This document shows positions 1 through 5,396 of a stretch of 6,939 nt of DNA, piece by piece (position 1 is the stretch's first letter; each line of letters opens with the position of its first letter). The stretch is from Acidimicrobiaceae bacterium. GTDB taxonomy: Bacteria > Actinomycetota > Acidimicrobiia > Acidimicrobiales > Ilumatobacteraceae. Location of the stretch: NCBI GenBank assembly GCA_002727235.1, contig PBWL01000057.1, positions 5,898 through 12,836 of the forward strand, given 5' to 3'. A program made the position numbers and the translations under genes. Below the pieces are notes generated by a model. It searched no databases. It saw only the letters and a program-made list of their open reading frames with translations, and was not told the DNA's origin.

Positions 1-1053
1 GACCTCATCAAAACTTGCTTCAAACGAAGCAAGCCCCTCACGTTCAAGTTTCTCCGCAACATCGTCGAGGTCGATATTCGCCTGCGAGAGTCGGTCAAGT
101 ACCGCTGACGTCTCAGCGAGATCACGGTCGACCGTACGCGCACTGGAACCGTGGTCTAAAAACGCATCGAGCGTGGGTTCAGGAACCGTGTTGACCGTGT
201 GGGGTCCAATGAGTTCATCAACATAAAGGACGTCAGAGTACGCCGGATTTTTTGTGCCAGTCGATGCCCACAGAGGTCGTTGCACTCGGGCACCGCGCTC
301 GGCAAGTGCCTCCCAACGCGGTCCAGAAAACGCATTTAGGAAATTGGTGTAGGCGAGGCGGCCCTGCGCAATTGCGGCTGTCCCGCAGAGATCTTTATCG
401 CTATGACCAAGCCGATCGTCGACCTCGGTATCGACGCGGCTAATGAAGAAACTCGCCACGCTTGCAACCCGTGAGAGATCGGCATCTGAGTCGTTCGCGA
501 GCTGTTCCAGACCAGAAATGTAGGCCTCCATCACCGCCTGATGGCGCTCGGGGCTAAAGATAAGCGTGACATTTACGCTGCGACCTTCAGCAATCATCGC
601 CGAAATGGCAGGCAGGCCCTCCACAGTGGCGGGAATCTTGATCATCACATTGGCACGATCAACGCGCTCATGCAGTTCACGCGCCGCCGACAGCGTTCCT
701 GTTGTGTCGCGTGACAACTCCGGGGCAACTTCTACCGACACATAGCCATCAACGGCATCTGACGACTCGTAAAGGGGGGCAAATGCATCGCAGGCTGCCT
801 GAATGTCGGCAATCACCATGTGCCAATACGCATTGACTGGAGCGACGTCGGCGGCCATCAAGGTGCCGAATTGATCGTCGTAGTCAGTAGAGCCCTGAAT
901 TGCCTTCGCGAAAATGGTTGGATTCGATGTAAGGCCACGGACACCTTGAGCGATACGAGCACTGAGTGAACCGTCATTGAGATGTGCTCGGCTGAGATTG
1001 TCGAGCCAGATACTTTGTCCGAAATCGTTAAAGAGGGCGGTGAGATCAGCCAT
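1..1053 (-). CDS. tal: Transaldolase, C-terminus cut by the window edge
   Basis: Cytoplasmic enzyme of the non-oxidative pentose phosphate pathway. It moves a dihydroxyacetone unit from sedoheptulose-7-phosphate to glyceraldehyde-3-phosphate through a Schiff base. The minus strand is open from the ATG at 1053 to position 1, giving 351 residues without a stop. Visible motifs are GQSIWLDNLSR near the N-terminus, NPTIF, VSVEVAP, NVMIKIPAT with the expected Schiff-base lysine at K139 (codon 637-639), NVTLIFS, ASVASFFISRVDTEVD and RPLWASTGTKNPAYSD. From memory, actinobacterial transaldolases have about 360-373 residues, so only a short tail should be missing. A fusion to glucose-6-phosphate isomerase, known in some bacteria, cannot be excluded because the end is not seen. 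The ATG shares one base with the tkt stop (TGATG), and a GGTGGTGGG stretch lies just upstream inside tkt, so translational coupling is likely. The family assignment is very secure. Confidence 0.96.
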   Translation of the reverse strand, partial: MADLTALFNDFGQSIWLDNLSRAHLNDGSLSARIAQGVRGLTSNPTIFAKAIQGSTDYDDQFGTLMAADVAPVNAYWHMVIADIQAACDAFAPLYESSDAVDGYVSVEVAPELSRDTTGTLSAARELHERVDRANVMIKIPATVEGLPAISAMIAEGRSVNVTLIFSPERHQAVMEAYISGLEQLANDSDADLSRVASVASFFISRVDTEVDDRLGHSDKDLCGTAAIAQGRLAYTNFLNAFSGPRWEALAERGARVQRPLWASTGTKNPAYSDVLYVDELIGPHTVNTVPEPTLDAFLDHGSSARTVDRDLAETSAVLDRLSQANIDLDDVAEKLEREGLASFEASFDEV

Positions 1054-3023
1054 CAGGACCCACCACCGAACATCTCATCTACTTTTGCAATAATCGCATC
1101 GACGTTGATGCCGAGGCGATCCAGCGCAATGTCACCCGGGGCACTGGCACCAAAACGATCAATGCCAACCTGGCGATCGCTCCACTCGTGCCACCCAAAT
1201 GTTGAACCTGCCTCTACCGAAACGGTGGGAACGCCAGGGGTAAGAATCGAATTGCGCACCGTAACAGTTTGCGAACGGAAACGGTCCCAACTCGGCATTG
1301 AGACCACCCGAACAGATTTTCCCGATGCCCTAAGGGTGTCTGCTGCATCGACGCACAGGGAGACCTCTGATCCCGTTCCAATCAAAATGACATCTGGGTT
1401 GCTTGTGTCGTCGCCGACAACACCCGCCCCCGCCGTGATTGCGGAGCCATCAGTCACCACTCGCACGTCTTGACGACTCAACACCATTGCAGTTGGCCCA
1501 TTGTGGGTCACTGCATCTTCCCAGGCGCGGGAGGTCTCGTTCGCATCAGCAGGGCGCAGTACATGCAGGTCAGGCATCGCCCGCAAACCGGCAAGTTGTT
1601 CTACCGGTTGATGTGTAGGACCGTCCTCGCCAACAGCCACCGAATCGTGCGTGAAGACGAACACCACCCGGGCACCCGAAAGCGCCGCAAGCCGGACCGG
1701 TGGGCGCATGTAGTCAACAAACACGAAGAATGTTCCACCCACAGGGAGCACGCCACCATGGAGAGCCATGCCGACCATTGCGGACCCCATGCCATGTTCA
1801 CGAATGCCGTAGTACATCTGACGGCCATCGAGGTTTTGTGGGGACTGCCCTGAGAATGAGGCCACTTTTGTGCCGGTGTTGCCGGTGAGATCTGCGGAAC
1901 CAGACACAAGCCCTGGCAGAAGTTCAGAAGTTGCATCGAGCGCCGCTTGAATCGCCTTACGAGTCGCCACCTTCGATCCGAGATCCCACGAGGGCAACAC
2001 GTCAGCAAGGTCTGGCGTTGTCGCACCGAAGATGATGTTCCAATCGCTACGTTGCCGGGCGTCGTGAGACGCTGATTGCCACGATGAATATGCATGAGTG
2101 CCGGCCGAAGTTGTCACCTCTCGGTACGACTCGATGAGATCTGCCGGAAGGTAAAAAGGCTCATCGGGGATTCCCATCACTGCTTTTGTCCGAGCGACGT
2201 CTTCAGCTGAAAAAGCAAGTCCGTGCGCAGCATGCGAATCAGTGTGATCTGGTGACGGAAACCCAATGTGGGTGCGCAACACCAACAGACGTGGCTTCCC
2301 GTTAGGAGTGCGAGAAGTTTCGAGCGCGGTTTCTAACGCATCAAGATCCTCGCCAATCTCGCCGAGTTCGGCGACATCCCATCCGTACGCACGGAAACGG
2401 GCAGCAGTATCATCACTTGCGGCGAGATCAGTGTCGCCGTCAATAGTGATGCGATTGTCATCAAACACGCATACGAGACGATCAAGCCCGAGGTGTCCAG
2501 CAAGAGACGCCGCCTCGTGGCTGACACCTTCCATCAGGCACCCGTCGCCTGCGATCACCCACGTGTGATGGCTAATCGCATCGGATCCAAACTGCTCACG
2601 AAGGAGTCGCTCAGAAATCGCCATTCCAACCGCATTCGCAAAGCCTTGGCCAAGCGGTCCTGTCGTGACTTCAACACCAGGTGTATGCCCAGCCTCTGGA
2701 TGACCGGGTGTCGCTGACCCCCATTGACGGAACGCACGAAGATCATCGGCCGAGAGCGAGGTACCGCTGAGGTGGAGCATGGCGTATTGCAAGATCGACG
2801 CGTGGCCTGCGGAGAGAATGAAGCGATCGCGATCAACCCAGTCCGGCTCTGCGGGGTTGTATCGCATGACGCGGCTGAACAGCACGTGGGCGAGTGGTGC
2901 GAGAGCCATCGCAGTTCCCTGATGCCCGCTATTCGCCGCTAGCGGACCGTCCATTGCGATACCACGGATAACTGAGATCGCGAGTTGGTCTTGTTCAGGC
3001 GTCAGAGAACTGAGATTCGACAC
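1053..3023 (-). CDS. tkt: Transketolase
   Basis: Thiamine-diphosphate enzyme that transfers two-carbon ketol units between sugar phosphates in the non-oxidative pentose phosphate pathway; cytoplasmic homodimer. The 656 residues are near the usual 660-700. The N-terminal ThDP domain carries NSGHQGTAMALAP (H34), SAGHASILQY (H74), TPGHPE (H108) and the cofactor/metal motif from GDG (159-161) to DDN (188-190). The middle domain has GSADLTGN, IREHGM with the catalytic Glu at 409, THDSVAVGEDGPTHQPVEQL (H459, H471) and SRQ (516-518). The C-terminal domain holds SMPSWDRF and ends in FGASAPGDI. All key catalytic and substrate-phosphate residues I can place are present. The start is a GTG at 3023; GAGGGAAGG lies upstream but about 13 bases away, longer than ideal. 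The start still fits the family because the conserved helix before H34 is complete. It is followed directly by tal. Confidence 0.97.
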   Translation of the reverse strand: MSNLSSLTPEQDQLAISVIRGIAMDGPLAANSGHQGTAMALAPLAHVLFSRVMRYNPAEPDWVDRDRFILSAGHASILQYAMLHLSGTSLSADDLRAFRQWGSATPGHPEAGHTPGVEVTTGPLGQGFANAVGMAISERLLREQFGSDAISHHTWVIAGDGCLMEGVSHEAASLAGHLGLDRLVCVFDDNRITIDGDTDLAASDDTAARFRAYGWDVAELGEIGEDLDALETALETSRTPNGKPRLLVLRTHIGFPSPDHTDSHAAHGLAFSAEDVARTKAVMGIPDEPFYLPADLIESYREVTTSAGTHAYSSWQSASHDARQRSDWNIIFGATTPDLADVLPSWDLGSKVATRKAIQAALDATSELLPGLVSGSADLTGNTGTKVASFSGQSPQNLDGRQMYYGIREHGMGSAMVGMALHGGVLPVGGTFFVFVDYMRPPVRLAALSGARVVFVFTHDSVAVGEDGPTHQPVEQLAGLRAMPDLHVLRPADANETSRAWEDAVTHNGPTAMVLSRQDVRVVTDGSAITAGAGVVGDDTSNPDVILIGTGSEVSLCVDAADTLRASGKSVRVVSMPSWDRFRSQTVTVRNSILTPGVPTVSVEAGSTFGWHEWSDRQVGIDRFGASAPGDIALDRLGINVDAIIAKVDEMFGGGS

Positions 3024-3076
3024 ACTGGCGACTGTACCTTCCCTCGCCTGAGCGGCTGGGATTCGCAGGGAACTTT

Positions 3077-3484
3077 CTACTCCGCTGGGGGCATAAGTGT
3101 AAACGGAACAATGGTGAGCGGTCCACGATCAACCCGACAGTGCGCGTAGACGGTTGAATAATCCTCGAATGGCAGCTCAGCACGCACGAGACGGTAGGTG
3201 AACTTTCCGGGCTCAACGGTGAAGGGGCTCACGTTTCTTGCAAGAGGTTCTTCTTCATCGATTTCGGTTTTGCGCTCCTCGAAAAACGTCACCTCAAACA
3301 CGCCCTGCCCAGATTCATCTGCGGGACAATGGATTAATGCCACAAGATGCGGCGACACTGTGGTTGGAACCGGCTCGGCCGAAGCCTGTGAGAACATCGC
3401 TCCGGTGATGTCGAGACGAGTAGAAGGACCGGGAGCCGAGCGCATCTCAAAATTTTCAACGAACAGTGCCGCAACAAGTTCCAT
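3077..3484 (-). CDS. Conserved small protein of unknown function, DUF6941-like
   Basis: A 135-residue protein that I cannot assign a function. It begins MELVAALFVENFEMRSA and its second half contains FEVTFFEE, a hydrophilic stretch around 71-82, then FTVEPGKFTYRLVRAELPF and ends ITIVPF-like (LTIVPFTLMPPAE). There is no signal peptide or membrane segment. The alternation of short hydrophobic stretches suggests a beta-sandwich. Its length and style recall the uncharacterised actinobacterial DUF6941 group, but this is a recollection, not a match. It starts at ATG 3484-3482 without a Shine-Dalgarno sequence; a TANNNT hexamer six bases upstream suggests a leaderless message. It lies 33 bp after sodX and 53 bp before tkt, all on the same strand. 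That it is a real gene is supported by an open frame that fits neatly between its neighbours and by protein-like composition. Confidence 0.75.
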   Translation of the reverse strand: MELVAALFVENFEMRSAPGPSTRLDITGAMFSQASAEPVPTTVSPHLVALIHCPADESGQGVFEVTFFEERKTEIDEEEPLARNVSPFTVEPGKFTYRLVRAELPFEDYSTVYAHCRVDRGPLTIVPFTLMPPAE

Positions 3485-3490
3485 AGGGTC

Positions 3491-3496
3491 AGAGTA
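3491..3496 (-). promoter_or_regulatory. Probable -10 element of a leaderless promoter
   Basis: On the minus strand TACTCT is followed by exactly six bases (GACCCT) and then the ATG at 3484. This places a TANNNT hexamer at -12 to -7 relative to the start codon, the geometry known for leaderless actinobacterial transcripts, and there is no Shine-Dalgarno sequence. The nearby TTGACA is too close (4 bases) to act as a matching -35 element. Confidence 0.45.
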
Positions 3497-3517
3497 CAGA
3501 TGTCAACTACGGCGCCG

Positions 3518-3844
3518 TCACATCCAACGTTGCGGAATCTTCAGCACGACCCTCCATGACTCTGTCAAATCGACTGGCCCAAAATGTCGCGAATCTTGGC
3601 CCGCTGAAGAATTGTCGGCGAGCAACATCCAACTTGCATGGTCAACGTGATCACCGAGGCGCTTGACGATCCAGAACCCGGGGCGGTCAGGGTGTTCAAC
3701 TACCCGTAGTTGGTTGCGACGTAATTTTCGTGACCGGATGGCGATGAGTCCCTGACCTGGGAGCAACGTCGGCTCCATTGAATGGTCCTCAACAACAAAG
3801 CGTTTTACCGGGGTGATCTTTCGCCGCCGAGGATGCGTCGCCAT
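3518..3844 (-). CDS. sodX: Nickel-type superoxide dismutase maturation protease (S26 family)
   Basis: Small signal-peptidase-like serine protease expected to cleave the short leader from the SodN precursor so that its new N-terminal histidine can bind nickel. From the ATG at 3844 it has 108 residues. The catalytic serine is in VEDHSMEPTLLPGQ (S22) and the catalytic lysine in WIVKRLGD (K61). The third signature, LLADNSSAGQDSRHFGPV, matches the family's D-N-x-S-x-D-S-R-x-F-G box. There is no membrane anchor, unlike ordinary signal peptidase I, which fits cleavage of a cytoplasmic precursor. The frame stays open upstream to an ATG at 3946, but that extension would overlap the start of sodN and its ribosome binding site and carries no family motif, so I prefer 3844. 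It is divergent from sodN with 73 bp between start codons, and this pairing strongly supports the assignment. Function is inferred from the family and from context. Confidence 0.9.
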   Translation of the reverse strand: MATHPRRRKITPVKRFVVEDHSMEPTLLPGQGLIAIRSRKLRRNQLRVVEHPDRPGFWIVKRLGDHVDHASWMLLADNSSAGQDSRHFGPVDLTESWRVVLKIPQRWM

Positions 3845-3905
3845 AGCGCGAAGGCTAGTCTCGGAGATGTCAATGGCATCAATAACGGTGCATACCAGAC
3901 CCTCC

Positions 3906-3911
3906 AAGGAG
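3906..3911 (+). promoter_or_regulatory. Ribosome binding site of sodN
   Basis: AAGGAG sits six bases before the ATG at 3918. This fixes the sodN start there and not at the in-frame ATG at 3813, which has no such site and would add 35 arginine-rich residues in front of the conserved leader. It is the clearest Shine-Dalgarno sequence in the window. Confidence 0.85.
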
Positions 3912-3917
3912 ACCAAA

Positions 3918-4340
3918 ATGCTCGGACGACTGTTCGCCTCGGCCACCCCAGCCCACGCTCACTGCGACCTCTATTGCGGTGTGTACGACCCGGCTCAGGC
4001 CAAGATCGAGGCACTCTCGGTTGTGAAGACCGCTCAGAAATACCACGAATCAGATGACGCCGTGTTCCAAGACCGGTGCATCTTCATCAAAGAGCAGCGT
4101 GCCGAAGAGTGCAAACACCACCTCATGGTGCTCTGGGCCGATTTCTTCGCACCCGCCCACTTTGACGAGTTCCCTCAGTTGCACGACCTGTTCTGGAAAG
4201 CTGTTCATCAAGCGGGTGAGGCAAAGAAGTCAATGGATCCTGCAGTTGGCGAGCAGCTCGTGTCGTATATCGATGAGATTGCCGACATTTTCTGGAAGAC
4301 CGATAAGGGTCAGCAGATGGGTGCGTACCCACCAGCGTGA
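3918..4340 (+). CDS. sodN: Superoxide dismutase, nickel type (precursor)
   Basis: Cytoplasmic enzyme that disproportionates superoxide to oxygen and hydrogen peroxide with a nickel ion held by an N-terminal hook. The 140-residue precursor has a 14-residue leader, MLGRLFASATPAHA, very like the MLSRLFAP-type leaders of Streptomyces SodN. The mature enzyme should begin at His15 with HCDLYCGVYDPAQAKIEA. The ligands His1 and Cys2, the hook residues Asp3 and Cys6, and Tyr9 (mature numbering) are all present, but position 5, normally proline, is tyrosine. Further family signatures are IKEQRAE, KHHLMVLWADFF, PAHFDEFPQLHDLF and the helical end around DEIADIFWKT. Cysteines at precursor positions 54 and 65 are extra compared with the Streptomyces sequence as I recall it. 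The start is fixed by a strong AAGGAG. sodX runs divergently upstream, and an intrinsic terminator follows 31 bases after the stop. Identity is very secure; activity with Tyr5 is expected but not shown. Confidence 0.97.
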   Translation: MLGRLFASATPAHAHCDLYCGVYDPAQAKIEALSVVKTAQKYHESDDAVFQDRCIFIKEQRAEECKHHLMVLWADFFAPAHFDEFPQLHDLFWKAVHQAGEAKKSMDPAVGEQLVSYIDEIADIFWKTDKGQQMGAYPPA

Positions 4341-4371
4341 CTCCAAACGTGTGTGACGTTGAACTGAACTT

Positions 4372-4407
4372 GGGTGCTTGGCGAGATCGCCAAGCACCCT
4401 TTTCTTT
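4372..4407 (+). terminator. Rho-independent terminator of sodN
   Basis: A perfect 12-bp stem, GGGTGCTTGGCG (4372-4383) pairing with CGCCAAGCACCC (4388-4399), closes an AGAT loop and is followed directly by TTTTCTTT. It begins 31 bases after the sodN stop. The opposite strand has no T-run after the hairpin, so it should act mainly on sodN and not on the converging desaturase gene. Confidence 0.92.
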
Positions 4408-4430
4408 CATGACGGTGGTGGTGAAAGTGG

Positions 4431-4444
4431 AGACAGATCTGTCT
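4431..4444. repeat. 14-bp perfect palindrome between converging genes
   Basis: AGACAGATCTGTCT is its own reverse complement. It lies in the 177-bp spacer between the sodN stop and the desaturase stop, after the sodN terminator. No T-run follows on either strand, so it is not a convincing terminator. It could be a protein-binding site or chance. The rest of this spacer shows nothing I can assign. Confidence 0.4.
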
Positions 4445-4517
4445 TCGCAGGTGAACGTGACGGCAAGGATAAGCGGCGGTGGCCCGACCCCAGGGGTAAG
4501 CCAAGAGGGATGTGTCG

Positions 4518-5309
4518 TCAGGTTGGGGACGTCGACGGCCGAGAACCGCCCACCAGTTTGAGCTCATCGAGACGCACGCGAGCCAGTCGTAGCCACGTCA
4601 TCGGCTTGATCAAGAACCATCCAAGGTCGATTTCGTACCAACGGTGGGCAAGTTTGGCCGATGTCGGCGCGGCGTGATGATTGTTATGAAATCCCTCGCC
4701 AGCCGTGAGAAACGCAAGCCATTGAAGATTCGTTGCTGAATTGTCGTACGGTCGTCGACCGAAGTGATGCCCAATCGCGTTCACCGCAGAATTTGCCGCG
4801 ATGTAATAGTTGAGATGAACCACGGCAGCAGCTACCGCGATCAATGGGCCAAAAAGCAGCACCAGAATACTGATGCCAGTGCCAAGACCGAGCAGAGCCC
4901 GGTCAAATAAGACTTTGTCGAAGCGATCGGCCGGTAGGTCCTTCGCAAAACGTTCCGTGTTTGTGGCATCCCTTGCGGCTTGTCGGTACATCGCATAATT
5001 ACGAACTTGAACCTTCCACCAACCGTGAATCACCGGTGAGTGAGGGTCCTCAACTGTGTCGGTATGCGCGTGATGCTTGCGGTGAACGGCCACCCACTGT
5101 CGTGGTCGAATTCCGGTGGTGAGCCAGAGCACAAAACGGAATACCCCTCGAGCGGGTCGGCTAAAGGTGAGGGCCCGATGTGACAACCCTCTATGGAGAT
5201 ACACCGTTGTCGCCAAGTTGGCCACAGTGGTAATCGCAACACCGAGAGCACCGGCGATAACGAGGCTGAAATACCAAGCAACGTCAAATGTGATCACGTC
5301 ATCGACCAT
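4518..5309 (-). CDS. Membrane fatty-acid desaturase, acyl-CoA delta-9 type
   Basis: Integral-membrane di-iron enzyme expected to put a double bond into a saturated acyl chain (acyl-CoA or lipid-bound), using oxygen and electrons from a redox partner not encoded here. The 263-residue protein carries the three histidine boxes of the family: HRGLSH (39-44), HRKHH (76-80) and HNNHH (208-212), plus NAIGHHFGRRPYDNSATN (177-194), which supplies the additional metal-ligand histidine. Hydrophobic segments at about 12-35, 53-68 and 140-176 suit membrane helices around cytosolic histidine clusters. It is shorter than many relatives (about 300-380 residues), mainly at the termini, and no electron-carrier domain is fused. 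Starts with ATG at 5309 without a clear Shine-Dalgarno site. It converges on sodN and diverges from the acyl-CoA synthetase. The family is secure; the exact substrate and position of desaturation are not visible. Confidence 0.93.
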   Translation of the reverse strand: MVDDVITFDVAWYFSLVIAGALGVAITTVANLATTVYLHRGLSHRALTFSRPARGVFRFVLWLTTGIRPRQWVAVHRKHHAHTDTVEDPHSPVIHGWWKVQVRNYAMYRQAARDATNTERFAKDLPADRFDKVLFDRALLGLGTGISILVLLFGPLIAVAAAVVHLNYYIAANSAVNAIGHHFGRRPYDNSATNLQWLAFLTAGEGFHNNHHAAPTSAKLAHRWYEIDLGWFLIKPMTWLRLARVRLDELKLVGGSRPSTSPT

Positions 5310-5396
5310 AGCAAACAGGTCGTGAGGATTCTCTGAACGAGCGCTGAGCCGTCTGTTACTAACGCGTGGAACGCTCCGCTGACTAGCGTAGGAGTC
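5310..5396. promoter_or_regulatory. Divergent intergenic spacer with promoters for desaturase and acyl-CoA synthetase
   Basis: These 87 bases separate two divergent start codons and must hold both promoters if neither gene is read from further away. On the plus strand TAGCGT (5384-5389) lies seven bases before the ATG and AGGAG (5390-5394 region) lies only two bases before it. The first could be a -10 hexamer of a near-leaderless start and the second is too close for an ideal ribosome site. I see no convincing -35 elements or operator. Confidence 0.35.

Noticed and set aside
252..443. Possible plus-strand small gene, or a frameshift in tal at about 330-350
   Set aside because: The minus strand reads through this stretch as an unbroken, well-conserved transaldolase, including RPLWASTGTKNPAYSD. 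The plus-strand frame is arginine-rich shadow sequence.
982..1473. A 163-codon plus-strand open frame opposite tal and tkt
   Set aside because: It overlaps two secure genes on the other strand and its translation has no recognisable domain.
3501..3506. TTGACA as a classical -35 box for the unknown gene
   Set aside because: The only -10-like hexamer is four bases away, and a 17-base spacing would place a -10 inside the coding sequence.
3813..3917. Upstream in-frame start for sodN, adding 35 residues
   Set aside because: The leader MLGRLFASATPAHA starting at 3918 matches the known SodN precursor type and is preceded by AAGGAG at the right distance. The extension would overlap sodX.
3845..3946. 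N-terminal extension of sodX to the ATG at 3946
   Set aside because: It would run antisense through the sodN ribosome site and start codon, and it shows no family feature. The 108-residue form already contains all S26 boxes.
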